64,000 nucleotides of DNA from AC-32 sp963813435 (GTDB taxonomy: Bacteria; Actinomycetota; Thermoleophilia; Gaiellales; Gaiellaceae): NCBI GenBank assembly GCA_963813435.1, contig CAWEYY010000003.1:124001-188000 (forward strand), written 5' to 3'. The notes below the pieces were generated by a model. The model had not been told where the DNA came from. It searched no databases and saw only the letters and a program-made list of their open reading frames with translations. Positions 42,252 through 51,366 of this stretch are shown here, in pieces (position 1 is the stretch's first letter; each line of letters opens with the position of its first letter). A program made the translations under genes and the position numbers.

Positions 42252-44030
42252 CTAGCTCTGGCGCGGAAGCTCGAGCGTGAACGTCGCCCCGTGGCGCGGG
42301 GTCGACGAGACCGCGAGCGTTCCGCCGTGGGCCTCGGCGATCGAGCGCGCGATGAAGAGGCCGAGGCCGGTGCCCGGCCTCGTGTTCCCGCTCGTGACGC
42401 GGCCGAACTTCTCGAAGATCAGGCGCTGGTCCTCGGGTGCGATCCCCGGCCCGTGGTCGCGGATGTCGACCAGGACGCGATCGGCCTCGCTGTAGGCGCG
42501 AACCTCGACCTCGTCGCCCGCCGGCGAGTACTTGATCGCGTTGTCGATCAGGTTCACGAGCACCTGGCGAAGTCGCTCTGCGTCGCCCCGCACCTGCGGG
42601 AGCGGCTCGTGCACTTCCGTGCGCAGGCCGATCTCGTCCGAGCCCAGGCCGGCGAGGGCGACGGTGTCGCGGACGAGCTCCGCGAGGTCGACGTCGCCGA
42701 AGCGGATGTTGAACGTGCCCGCGTCGATCCGCGAGGTGTCGAGGACGTCGCTGACCAGGGACGCGAGACGCTCGGTCTCGTCGGCGATCAGGCCGAGGAA
42801 CGACTCGCGCTGATCCGGCGTCAGCTCGCGCCAGCGCTGCTGCAACGTCCGCGCCGAGCCGATGACTGCCGCCATCGGCGTGCGCAGCTCGTGTGAGACG
42901 AGCGAGACGAAATCTGCGCGCAGGGCCGAGAGGCGCCGCAGCTCCTCGACCGTCCTGCGCTCGGCGTCGTAGGCCCGGATGTTCTGCGCGGCGCTGGCGA
43001 CGAGGCGCCCGAGCAGCCCCGCGAGCTCGATCTCCTCGGGGCTGAAGGCATCACGCTCATGGCGGGAGATCGCGAGCATCCCGATCGCCGCCGGGCCCAG
43101 GAGAAGCGGCGTGCACAACCGGCTGTGCAGTCCGAGCGCGAGAAGCTTGTCCTCGCCCTCGTATTCGGCGCCGCTCATGTCGCGGCGGTAAATCGACTCG
43201 TTCGTGCGCATCACCTCCTCCAGTGCGGAACCGGTGATCGGCTGCGTGAGGAGGACGTTCTCGGAGCCGTCACCGCTCACGGCCATCACATGTGCCATGC
43301 CGTCCTCGCTCAGGACGATCGACATTCGATCGAACGGCAGGAGCACACGCACCTCGTTGATGAACGCCTCGAATGCCCGGTCGAGCTCGAGCGACGACCC
43401 GAGCGCCCGCGCGCAGCGGTTCGCGGCCTCGAGCACGTCCGCCCGCCGGCCGAGCTCGTCGCGCAGCCGTTCGGCCTCGGCCGCCCGCGTCTCGGCGATC
43501 GTCGTCTGGCGTATCAGGAGCAGGACGAGCCAGCCGACGATCAGGCCGAGCAGCAGCTCGATCCCGATCTGGAGCGTGACGAAGTCGGTGTGGAAGTCGA
43601 CCGGCGGGTAGCGGTGCGAGCGCAGCCGCTCGAAGAACGCGAGCACCGGGATGCTCGCGGCCACGACAGCCAGCGCCCCGCGAATGCCGTAGCGGAGAGC
43701 GCCCTCGACGAGCGGCAGGAGCATGATCTCCCGCACGGGTGTCCCACGCTCGTAGCTAAAGACGAGGATGTACGCGGCGACAACCGCGAAGTCGAACGCC
43801 AGCGCCGCCAGGCCGATCCGCGCCTGCGCGCGCTCGCTCCACTCGCGCCGGACGACCCAGAAGAGGACGAGGCCGCCGATCGCGAGCGCGAGGGTCACGA
43901 GCCGCGCTTCCAGGAGCCGGCCGGGCGGGTAGTCGCGGCTCAGCTCGACCTGGATGACCGCGAACGGGACCGCGCCGAGGCGGACCCACGCGATCCACTT
44001 CTCCAGCTGCCAGCGGCGCTCCGCGTTCAC
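42252..44030 (-). CDS. Membrane histidine kinase with GAF domain
   Basis: 592 aa. About six N-terminal membrane helices (15-172), a coiled coil (175-200), a GAF-like domain (about 205-355), HisKA with SLVSHELRTPM (His380) and HATPase with NLIDNAIKYSP, IRDHGPGI and GTGLGLFIA. No adjacent response regulator; the nearest genes are queG and a convergent hypothetical. GTG at 44030 overlaps the queG stop (GTGA). Confidence 0.9.
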   Translation of the reverse strand: MNAERRWQLEKWIAWVRLGAVPFAVIQVELSRDYPPGRLLEARLVTLALAIGGLVLFWVVRREWSERAQARIGLAALAFDFAVVAAYILVFSYERGTPVREIMLLPLVEGALRYGIRGALAVVAASIPVLAFFERLRSHRYPPVDFHTDFVTLQIGIELLLGLIVGWLVLLLIRQTTIAETRAAEAERLRDELGRRADVLEAANRCARALGSSLELDRAFEAFINEVRVLLPFDRMSIVLSEDGMAHVMAVSGDGSENVLLTQPITGSALEEVMRTNESIYRRDMSGAEYEGEDKLLALGLHSRLCTPLLLGPAAIGMLAISRHERDAFSPEEIELAGLLGRLVASAAQNIRAYDAERRTVEELRRLSALRADFVSLVSHELRTPMAAVIGSARTLQQRWRELTPDQRESFLGLIADETERLASLVSDVLDTSRIDAGTFNIRFGDVDLAELVRDTVALAGLGSDEIGLRTEVHEPLPQVRGDAERLRQVLVNLIDNAIKYSPAGDEVEVRAYSEADRVLVDIRDHGPGIAPEDQRLIFEKFGRVTSGNTRPGTGLGLFIARSIAEAHGGTLAVSSTPRHGATFTLELPRQS

Positions 44031-45028
44031 GCGCGCTCACCGATCCGTTCGAGCGCCCACTCCGCGTGCTCGCGGAGGAGTGGGTCGTCGCCCTCTGCGT
44101 ACCGCTTCGCCAGGCCGCGCGCCGCGGGACCGCCAACGTTGCCGAGCGCGACCAGCGCGTTGCGGCGGAGGTAGCGCGGATCGTTGCGCGGGACGAAGAG
44201 CCGGTCGTAGCAGCGCACCAGCTCCTCGTCGCTCGCCTCCAGCCAGTCCACGAGCGAGACGTGCGGCTCGGCGCCCTCCGGCGGCGCAGCGCCCGCGCGG
44301 CGCTTCTCGATGCCGCGGTTCCAGGGACAGACGTCCTGGCAGATGTCGCAGCCGTACACCTGGTCTCCGAGCGCCTCGCGGTACTCCTCCGGGAACGGCG
44401 AGGACGACTGCGTCCAGTACGAGAGGCAGCGCGTGGCGTCGAGCACGCCGGGCTCGTCGAGCGCGTCGGTCGGGCAGGCGTCGATGCAGAGCGTGCACGA
44501 GCCGCAGTCGAGCGCCAGCGGCGGCGTGCTCTCGAGCTCACGGTCGGTGACGAGCGTCCCGAGGACGACCCACGAGCCGAAGCGGCGCGTGATCAGCATC
44601 GTGTTCTTGCCGTAGAAGCCGATCCCGGCGCGGACGGCAGCCTCGCGGTCGACGTGCTGGTTGGCGTCCACGAGGACGCGGTACTCGCCGCCGATCCGCC
44701 GGCCGAGCGCGTCGAGCTTCTCCCGTAGCGCCTCGTAGGCGTCCCACCACGTGTATCGAGGCAGCCGGCCGTGGCCGGGCGGCGGGTCCTCCCCTTCGCT
44801 CCAGTAACAGAGCGCCGCGGAGACGACCGTGCGGGCTCCCTCGAAGAGCGTCTCGGGGTGGCAGGAGACCTCGGGCTGGGCCATCGTGAACCTCATGTCG
44901 GCGAAGAGCCCGCGAGCCTGGCGCGCGCGGATGTGGCTCTGGGTCTCATCGTACGCCGAGGCAGGTGCTGCGCCAATGACGTCGATCCCGAGCTCCTGGG
45001 CGTGCCTGCGGACCTCTGCCGCCTGCAT
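44027..45028 (-). CDS. queG: Epoxyqueuosine reductase QueG
   Basis: Cobalamin and iron-sulfur enzyme that makes queuosine from epoxyqueuosine in tRNA. The 333-aa product shows two [4Fe-4S] motifs (CGSCTLCIDACPTDAL and CDICQDVCPWNRG), the catalytic region and a C-terminal HEAT-like repeat (LRRNALVALGNVGGPAARG). Needs QueA and Tgt, 19 kb away here. ATG at 45028. Divergent from the oxidoreductase at 45047. Confidence 0.94.
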   Translation of the reverse strand: MQAAEVRRHAQELGIDVIGAAPASAYDETQSHIRARQARGLFADMRFTMAQPEVSCHPETLFEGARTVVSAALCYWSEGEDPPPGHGRLPRYTWWDAYEALREKLDALGRRIGGEYRVLVDANQHVDREAAVRAGIGFYGKNTMLITRRFGSWVVLGTLVTDRELESTPPLALDCGSCTLCIDACPTDALDEPGVLDATRCLSYWTQSSSPFPEEYREALGDQVYGCDICQDVCPWNRGIEKRRAGAAPPEGAEPHVSLVDWLEASDEELVRCYDRLFVPRNDPRYLRRNALVALGNVGGPAARGLAKRYAEGDDPLLREHAEWALERIGERA

Positions 45029-45046
45029 ATGGGAGATTGTGCCTTG

Positions 45047-46009
45047 ATGAAGGCGGTTCGTATCCATGAAGACGGTGGACCGGAGGTTCTGCGCTACGAG
45101 GACGCGCCTGATCCCGAGCCGGCGCCCGGCGAGGTGCTCGTCCGTCTGCGTGCGGCGTCGCTCAACCATCTCGACCTCTGGATTCGCAAGGGCCTTCCTT
45201 CGGTGCCGAAGCCGAGGATCCTCGGAGCCGACGGGGCCGGGATCCGGGAGGACACGGGCGAGGAGGTCGTCATCAACCCGGGGATCGAGCACGGCGACAA
45301 GATCTCCGTCATCGGCGAGCACATGGACGGCACGCACGCCGAGCTCGTCGCCGTCCCGGAGGCCAACGTCTATCCGCTTCCCGACGGTGTCTCGTTCGAG
45401 GAGGCCGCGGCGTTCCCGCTCGTCTACGAGACCGCCTACCGGCTGCTCGTGACGAAGGCCGGCCTGCAGGAGGGCGAATGGGTGCTCCTGTGGGGAGTCG
45501 GCAGCGGCGTGGGGTCGGCCGGGCTCGCGATCGCCCACGCGCTTGGCGCACGGACGCTTGTCACCTCGTCGAGCGACGAGAAGCTCGAGCGCGCGAGAGA
45601 GATCGGAGCCGACGCGACGGTCAACCACGCAACCGGCGACGTCATCGCGGCGGTGAAGGAGGCGACGGGCGGCGCGGGGGTCGACGTCGTCCTCGAGCAC
45701 GTCGGCGAGGCGACCTGGCAGATGTCGCTGCAGGCGGCGCGAACGGCCGGCCGGATCGTGGTCTGCGGCGCGACGAGCGGGCCGAACCCGCCGGCGGCCC
45801 TTCACCGGATCTGGTGGAAGCAGCTGACGATCTACGGCTCGACGATGGGCACGAAGGAGGACTTCGAGGGCGCCTACGAGCTCGTCGCCAGCGGCCGGGC
45901 CAAGCCGGTCGTGGACTCGGTCTTCCCGCTCGCAGAGGCGAGATCCGCCCACGAGCGCCTCGAGGCGGGCGAGCAGTTCGGGAAGATCGTGCTGCGGATC
46001 CCGTCGTAG
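45047..46009 (+). CDS. Zinc-family alcohol dehydrogenase / quinone oxidoreductase-like
   Basis: 320 aa MDR-family enzyme: MKAVRIHEDGGPEVLRYED, LNHLDLWIRKG, the NAD(P) loop LLWGVGSGVGSAGLAIAHALG, and SSDEKLERAREIGADATVNH. The structural zinc-binding lobe is absent and the catalytic Cys is replaced, so it is a zinc-independent reductase. Substrate unknown. Confidence 0.85.
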   Translation: MKAVRIHEDGGPEVLRYEDAPDPEPAPGEVLVRLRAASLNHLDLWIRKGLPSVPKPRILGADGAGIREDTGEEVVINPGIEHGDKISVIGEHMDGTHAELVAVPEANVYPLPDGVSFEEAAAFPLVYETAYRLLVTKAGLQEGEWVLLWGVGSGVGSAGLAIAHALGARTLVTSSSDEKLERAREIGADATVNHATGDVIAAVKEATGGAGVDVVLEHVGEATWQMSLQAARTAGRIVVCGATSGPNPPAALHRIWWKQLTIYGSTMGTKEDFEGAYELVASGRAKPVVDSVFPLAEARSAHERLEAGEQFGKIVLRIPS

Positions 46010-46025
46010 CGGCGATGATTCGAGG

Positions 46026-47426
46026 GTGAGCGCTCACCGTTTCGACGCGCGGGCGTTTCGCCTGCAGAGCGTCGAGATCGACCTGAGGGAGCTGCTGCTC
46101 CGGCTGCTCGCGTGCGCGGCGCTCGTGGCCGCTGTCACCGTCGCGATCGCGCTGCTGGAGACGCAGGTGCCCGTGCTCGGGCTGAGCGTGCTCTACCTGT
46201 TCGCGGTCCTCCCGGTCGCAATCCTCTGGGGGCTCGGCCTCGCGATCCTCGTCTCGGTCGCGAGCATGCTCTCGTTCAACTTCTTCTTCCTCGAGCCGAG
46301 GCACACGCTCACGCTCCAGGACTCGAGCTACTGGTTCGCGCTGGCTGTCTTCCTGATCACGGCGATCGTCGTCAGCGATCTCGCAGCGCGCTCCCGCCGC
46401 CGGGCGATCGAGTCGACGCTGCTCGCGGAGATCGCCGGCCTGTTGCTTGAGCACGGCGAGGTGAGCGGCGAGCTCGAACGGATCGCGGCCGAGTCGGCCC
46501 GTGCCCTGCGGGTCGACCACGTGCGGATCGTCCCCGGCGAGGACGCGCCTCCCGCCGGAGCCGATTCCTATGCCCTCCTGGCCAGCGGCCGCCGCGTCGG
46601 GACGATCTACCTCGAGGGCCCGCGCCAGGGAAGCGCTTCGGCCCGGCGGCGGCTCCTGCCGGCGCTCTCCTCGCTGCTCGGCGTCGCGATCGACCGCGAG
46701 CGCCTGGCGCGCGAAGCGCTCGAGGCCGAGGCTCTGCGCCGCAGCGATGCCATGAAGACAGCCGTGCTCAGAGCGGTGAGCCACGACCTGCGCTCGCCGC
46801 TGATGGCCATCCTGACTTCGGCGGGCGCGCTCGCACGCGACGATCTCGAGATCGACCCGAAGGACGAGAGGGAGCTCGCCGCGACGATCCTCGGTGAAGG
46901 ACAGCGCCTCGCCCGGCTGATCGACAACCTGCTCGATCTGTCCCGCCTGGAGGCCGGCGCGCTCCGGCCGGAACCGGACGTCTGGGCGGTGGACGACCTG
47001 ATCGTGCAGGCGCTCACGGAGACGGGCGAGGCGGGTCGACGCATCGACGTCGAGCTTCCGGAGGAGTCGATCGCCGTCCGGGTCGACGCCGTGCAGATCG
47101 AGCGCGTGCTCGTGAACCTGCTCGAGAACGCGCTCAAGTACTCCCCGGAGGCCGAGCCCGTGCGCGTCCAGGTGACGCACACGGCGACTCGCGCCCTGAT
47201 CCGGATCGTCGACCGGGGCCCGGGGATCGCTCCAGGCGATCGCGAGCGCATCTTCCAGCCCTTCCAGCGCAGCGCCGGCGATGGGCGTGGCGCAGGGCTC
47301 GGGCTGGCGATCGCCCGTGGGTTCGCCGAAGCCAACGGCGCGCAGGTCTGGGCCGAGTCCCGCCCGGGTCAAGGCGCAACGTTCGTGCTCGCGTTGCCGG
47401 CACCGGAGACCGCGGTGGAAGCGTGA
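46026..47426 (+). CDS. kdpD: KdpD C-terminal half: membrane histidine kinase of the Kdp system
   Basis: 466 aa. Begins with four KdpD-type membrane helices (about 22-118, including LSFNFFFLEPRHTLTL, a KdpD hallmark), a GAF-like domain (about 130-225), HisKA with AVSHDLRSPL (His253) and HATPase with NLLENALKYSP, GPGIAPG and GAGLGLAIA. The sensor domain and UspA domain that normally precede this are encoded separately at 53500. GTG start. Confidence 0.9.
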   Translation: MSAHRFDARAFRLQSVEIDLRELLLRLLACAALVAAVTVAIALLETQVPVLGLSVLYLFAVLPVAILWGLGLAILVSVASMLSFNFFFLEPRHTLTLQDSSYWFALAVFLITAIVVSDLAARSRRRAIESTLLAEIAGLLLEHGEVSGELERIAAESARALRVDHVRIVPGEDAPPAGADSYALLASGRRVGTIYLEGPRQGSASARRRLLPALSSLLGVAIDRERLAREALEAEALRRSDAMKTAVLRAVSHDLRSPLMAILTSAGALARDDLEIDPKDERELAATILGEGQRLARLIDNLLDLSRLEAGALRPEPDVWAVDDLIVQALTETGEAGRRIDVELPEESIAVRVDAVQIERVLVNLLENALKYSPEAEPVRVQVTHTATRALIRIVDRGPGIAPGDRERIFQPFQRSAGDGRGAGLGLAIARGFAEANGAQVWAESRPGQGATFVLALPAPETAVEA

Positions 47427-48115
47427 GCGCAGCCCACATCCTCGTGGTGGACGACGAGCAGCAGATCCTCCGAGCGCTGCGCACGAGCCTGCGAGGGGCC
47501 GGGTTCGACGTGGAGACGGCCGAGACCGCCGAGCATGCCCTGGCGGCGGCGGCGATGCGGCCGCCCGAGGCCGTCATCCTCGACCTCGTCCTCCCAGACG
47601 GAACCGGGACCGACGTCGTACGCGAGCTCCGCACGTGGAGCTCGGCACCCGTGATCGTGCTCTCGGCGGTCGGCGACGAGCGCGAGAAGGTCGCCGCGCT
47701 CGACGCGGGAGCCGACGACTACGTGACGAAGCCGGTCGGGATAGACGAGCTGATCGCCCGCCTGCGCGCCGTCCTGCGCCGGGCCGCCCCGTCGGGCGAG
47801 CCGCTGATCACGATCGGGGAGCTCGAGGTCGACCTCGAGAAGCACGAGGTTCGCGTCACTGGAAAGCCGGTCCACCTGACGCCGCACCAGTTCGACATGC
47901 TGCGGGTGCTCGCCGTGAACGAGGGCAAGCTGATGACGCATCGCGCGATTCTGCAGGAGGTCTGGGGACCCGGTTACGGCTCGGAGTCGAACCTGCTCCA
48001 TGTCCACATCTCGCAGCTGCGGCGCAAGATCGAGCCGGATCCGACCCGGCCGCGCTACCTGCTGACCGAGCCCGGCGCCGGATACCGGCTCGTCGACCCC
48101 ACGACGCGGGAGTAG
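47423..48115 (+). CDS. kdpE: Response regulator KdpE
   Basis: 230 aa OmpR-family regulator: Asp10-Asp11, phosphoacceptor Asp54 (VILDLVLPDG), Lys103 (VTKPV), and a winged helix ending NLLHVHISQLRRKIEPD and TEPGAGYRL, characteristic of KdpE. GTG overlaps the kinase stop (GTGA). A pair of phased TTCAGG/CTCAG motifs in the following 77-nt gap is its likely target. Confidence 0.92.
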   Translation: MSAAHILVVDDEQQILRALRTSLRGAGFDVETAETAEHALAAAAMRPPEAVILDLVLPDGTGTDVVRELRTWSSAPVIVLSAVGDEREKVAALDAGADDYVTKPVGIDELIARLRAVLRRAAPSGEPLITIGELEVDLEKHEVRVTGKPVHLTPHQFDMLRVLAVNEGKLMTHRAILQEVWGPGYGSESNLLHVHISQLRRKIEPDPTRPRYLLTEPGAGYRLVDPTTRE

Positions 48116-48120
48116 GGCTC

Positions 48121-48169
48121 CTCAGAGTTTCTTCAGGGGGAGGGTCGCAACCTTCAGGCGGCCCTCAGC
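48121..48169 (+). promoter_or_regulatory. Candidate KdpE operator upstream of the kdp structural genes
   Basis: CTCAGA (48121) and TTCAGG (48132) are 11 bp apart; TTCAGG (48153) and CTCAGC (48164) are again 11 bp apart. OmpR-family regulators bind such phased half-sites. They lie just upstream of TAGCCT (48180-48185), which is 7 nt before the ATG at 48193. Confidence 0.55.
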
Positions 48170-48179
48170 AGGGCCGCAC

Positions 48180-48185
48180 TAGCCT
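48180..48185 (+). promoter_or_regulatory. Putative -10 hexamer of the kdp structural operon (leaderless)
   Basis: TAGCCT, 7 nt before the ATG at 48193, downstream of the phased repeats. Confidence 0.45.
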
Positions 48186-48192
48186 CGGCGGC

Positions 48193-48891
48193 ATGAGCTT
48201 CATCCGTGCGGCAGGCGATCGAGGGCCGGGGGAGTACCGTGTGCCGAGCCCGCTGAGAGCGGCTCGGCCGTTTCTCGTGCTGAGCCTGGTCCCTCTCGTC
48301 GCGGGAGTCGCGGGCCTCATTCCCCAGCTCGACGGATTCGTCCTCGGCACGGTGTTCGCCGGCGCGGGTGCGCTGCGCGGCGTCATCGAGTACCGGCGGC
48401 TCTCGAGCCTCCGTCGCCTGGCCGACAGGCAGCTGCTCGGCAGCGCGGAGCCGCGGTCACCCGAGCTCGTCGTCTGGCGCACCGGAGAGCTGATCTCCGA
48501 GAGGAATCGGCGCGTGCTCGCCAAGGCGCTGCGCGGCGTCGTCTCGGAGCTCGACGCGCGCCGGCTACCCGGTGCGTCGCCGCTGAACAGATCCGGGGCC
48601 CGGCCCCACGCCAGCGTGATCCAGGCGCTTGCCGACCGGGTCGGCGACCTGGAGCGTCCGGTCTCGGCCCGGGGCCTTCTCCTCGTCGAGGACCTCCTCA
48701 CCGACGGCTGGGGACCGCTGTATGCCCGCAATCGAGTCGGTGAGATCGGCGCGTCGCTCAGGCGCTGCCTGACCACCCTCGACGACGGGCGCGGTCACAT
48801 GTCCGTTCGCACGGTCTCGCTGGCCTCACCGAGCGGCCGGATGTCCGAAGCGCACGCCAAGCTGCACGTCACACGGAACGGGAGGCACTGA
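48193..48891 (+). CDS. Membrane-anchored protein at head of kdp operon, unknown function
   Basis: 232 aa. Two hydrophobic segments near the N-terminus (FLVLSLVPLVAGVAGLIP and VLGTVFAGAGALRGVIEY), then a cytoplasmic part (VLAKALRGVVSELDARRLPG, GEIGASLRRCLTTLDDGRGHM). First gene behind the candidate KdpE operator and coupled (TGATG) to the small membrane ORF that leads into kdpF. Not recognised; position suggests a Kdp accessory. Confidence 0.65.
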   Translation: MSFIRAAGDRGPGEYRVPSPLRAARPFLVLSLVPLVAGVAGLIPQLDGFVLGTVFAGAGALRGVIEYRRLSSLRRLADRQLLGSAEPRSPELVVWRTGELISERNRRVLAKALRGVVSELDARRLPGASPLNRSGARPHASVIQALADRVGDLERPVSARGLLLVEDLLTDGWGPLYARNRVGEIGASLRRCLTTLDDGRGHMSVRTVSLASPSGRMSEAHAKLHVTRNGRH

Positions 48892-48974
48892 TGTACGACC
48901 TCGCCGCGCTCGGGATCGCCGCGGCCTGCTTCGCCTTCATCTTCCTGCTCCGGTTCGTGCTGGAGCGGGTCTGA
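48891..48974 (+). CDS. 27-aa membrane peptide ahead of kdpF
   Basis: MYDLAALGIAAACFAFIFLL then RFVLERV: a single membrane helix. Start overlaps the preceding stop and its stop overlaps the next ATG (TGATG both times), which argues it is translated. Resembles KdpF in size and shape but not in sequence. Confidence 0.6.
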   Translation: MYDLAALGIAAACFAFIFLLRFVLERV

Positions 48975-49063
48975 TGTCGGCTGCCGACATCTTCGGCCTC
49001 GTGGTCGCGCTGCTCGTGTTCGCGTACCTCGTCTACGCCCTCTTCCGCGGGGAGCGCCTCTAG
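48974..49063 (+). CDS. kdpF: Potassium-transporting ATPase KdpF
   Basis: 29 aa: MSAADIFGLVVALLVFAYLV then YALFRGERL, the single helix and YAL-R-E-R-style tail typical of KdpF, a stabilising subunit of the KdpFABC complex. Stop is directly followed by the kdpA ATG. Confidence 0.85.
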   Translation: MSAADIFGLVVALLVFAYLVYALFRGERL

Positions 49064-50779
49064 ATGAGCGGTCAGGGCATTGGCCAGATCCTCGTCTATG
49101 CGGGGGCCCTCATCGTGCTCGGGTACCCGCTCGGCATGTACATGGCGCGGGTCTACACGAACGAGGGGTTCGCCACCGGCGGCTGGCTCCGCTGGCTCGG
49201 CGCCACCGAGCGCGGGTTCTACCGGCTCATCGGCACGAACGGCCGCAAGGAGCAGGACTGGAAGGGCTACGCGAAGACGACCATCGTCTTCACGTCCTCT
49301 TCTTCGGGCTGCTCTACGCGATCCAGCGCCTGCAGGCACACCTGTTCCTGAACCCGGATCACCTGGCAGGGCGTGCCGTCGCACATCGCGCTGAACACGA
49401 CCGCCAGCTTCACCACGAACACGAACTGGCAGTACTACGGCGGCGAGTACACGATGTCGTACCTGACCCAGATGGCCGGGCTCGCCGTGCAGCAGTTCGT
49501 CTCGGCGGCAGTCGGGATGGCGGTCCTGGTGGCGGTCATCCGGGGGCTTTCCCGCCGGAGCTCCAAGGAGCTCGGGAACTTCTGGGTCGATCTCTACCGC
49601 TCGCTCGTCTACATCCTGCTGCCGCTGGCGCTGCTCGTCGCGGTGGTGCTGATCTCGCAGGGCGTGCCGCAGACGTTCCAGGGGCACGCGACGGCGACGA
49701 CGCTCGAGGGCGCTGCGCAGACGATCGCGCGCGGCCCCGCGGCTCTGATGATCGCGATCAAGCAGCTCGGGACGAACGGCGGCGGCTTCTACAACTCGAA
49801 CTCCGCCGTCCCGTTCGAGAACCCGACCGGGTTGTCGAACTTCGTCGAGATGCTCTCGATCCTGCTGATCCCGGCGGCGCAGGTGTTCATGTTCGGGAAG
49901 ATGGTGCTCGCGCGCCGGCACGCCTGGATGGTCTTCGCGGCGATGTTCACCGTCTTCGCGATCGGCGTCGCGATCGCCACCCCCAGCGAGCAACACGGCT
50001 CACAGGTGCTCCGCAACTCGGGCGTGAACATCACTCAGGGTGACGGCCAGAGCGGCGGCAACATGTCGGACAAGGAGGTTCGCTTCGGGATCGCCAACAC
50101 GGCGCTCTGGGCGACGGTCACGACAGACGCCTCCAACGGCTCGGTCAACGGCGGCCACGATGCGTTCACGGCCTTCGGCGGCGCCGTTCCACTCGTGAAC
50201 ATCTTCTTCGGCGAGGTGATCTTCGGCGGGGTCGGCTCCGGCCTGTACGGGATGTTCTTCTACATCGTGATCGCGGTGTTCATCGCGGGCCTCATGGTCG
50301 GACGAACACCCGAGTACCTGGGCAAGAAGATCGAGGCGCGCGAGATCAAATACGCGGCGATCGGGGCCCTGTTCGTGCCGACGATGGTGCTGGTGCTGAC
50401 CGCGCTCTCGGTAGCCACGTCATCGGGGCTCGCGTCAATCTTCAATCCGGGCGCGCACGGCTTCACGGAGGCGCTCTACGCCTACACGTCCCAGTCGAAC
50501 AACAACGGGAGCGCGTTCGCCGGCTACGGGGCGACGAACTTCTCCGCCGAGCTCGGCACGGTCGCGCTGCTGCTCGGTCGCTTCGCTCCTCTGCTCGCCG
50601 CGCTCGCGCTCGGCGGGGCACTGGCCGGCAAGAAGACCGCCCCCGCCTCGGCCGGGACGTTCCGCACCGACGGAGGGACGTTCGTCGTGCTGCTCGTGGG
50701 CGTCATCCTGCTCACGGCGGGACTGATGGTCTTCCCGGCGCTGACGCTGGGGCCGATCGTGGAAGGGCTGACTCACTGA
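49064..50779 (+). CDS. kdpA: Potassium-transporting ATPase subunit KdpA, interrupted by two frameshifts
   Basis: Potassium-channel-like subunit. The 5' part (MSGQGIGQILVYAGALIVLG to WKGYAKTTIVF) is in frame; a middle stretch in a second frame reads VLFFGLLYAIQRLQAHLFLN; the remainder (SHIALNTTASFTTNTNW, GTNGGGFYNSNSAVPFENP) is back in frame. Total length is 572 codons. A missing base near 49291-49293 and an extra one near 49369-49371 explain it. As written, translation stops at 49351. The selectivity-filter loops TNTNW, GTNGGG are present. Confidence 0.93.
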
Positions 50780-51366
50780 TGGCCCGCGATCTCAAGTCCT
50801 CCGTGATCGCGGTGATCGTCCTGACGCTCGTCTTCGGGCTCGCCATCCCGGCGATCGTGACCGGCTTCGCCCAGGTCGCCTTCGCCGGCAAGGCGGACGG
50901 CAGCCTCCTCAAGGTCGACGGAAAGGTCGTCGGCTCCAGGCTCGCGGCCCAGTCGTTCACGACGCCGCGATACTTCCATCCGCGGCCCTCGGCGACCGCC
51001 CCTCCGTACAACGCGGGCGGAACGACGTTCGCCAACCTCGGGCCGACGAACCCCGACCTCGCCAAGAACGTTCGGCAGCAGGCGCGGTCGATCCTGAAGC
51101 TCGAGCGGCCCTTCAACTCGGGGCTGACGATCCACGACATCCCTGTCGACGCCGTGACGACCTCCGGGTCGGGGATCGACCCGGCCATCTCGCCCGCCTA
51201 CGCGCAGCTTCAGGCCCATCGAGTGGCATCCGTGCGCGGGCTGCCGCTCTCGACCGTTCAGAACCTGATCGACGAGAACACCGACGGCCGTTCTCTCGGC
51301 TTCTTCGGCGAGCCTGGCGTCAACGTCCTCGAGCTGAACCTGGCGCTCGATCGGGAGACCTCGTAA
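50779..51366 (+). CDS. kdpC: Potassium-transporting ATPase subunit KdpC
   Basis: 195 aa. One N-terminal helix (SVIAVIVLTLVFGLAIPAIVTG), then KVVGSRLAAQSFTTPRYFHPRPSA, TSGSGIDPAISPAYAQLQAHRVA and the C-terminal EPGVNVLELNLAL. It lies between kdpA and kdpB, not after kdpB as in the common kdpFABC order. TGATG coupling to kdpA and TAATG coupling to kdpB. Confidence 0.95.
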   Translation: MARDLKSSVIAVIVLTLVFGLAIPAIVTGFAQVAFAGKADGSLLKVDGKVVGSRLAAQSFTTPRYFHPRPSATAPPYNAGGTTFANLGPTNPDLAKNVRQQARSILKLERPFNSGLTIHDIPVDAVTTSGSGIDPAISPAYAQLQAHRVASVRGLPLSTVQNLIDENTDGRSLGFFGEPGVNVLELNLALDRETS

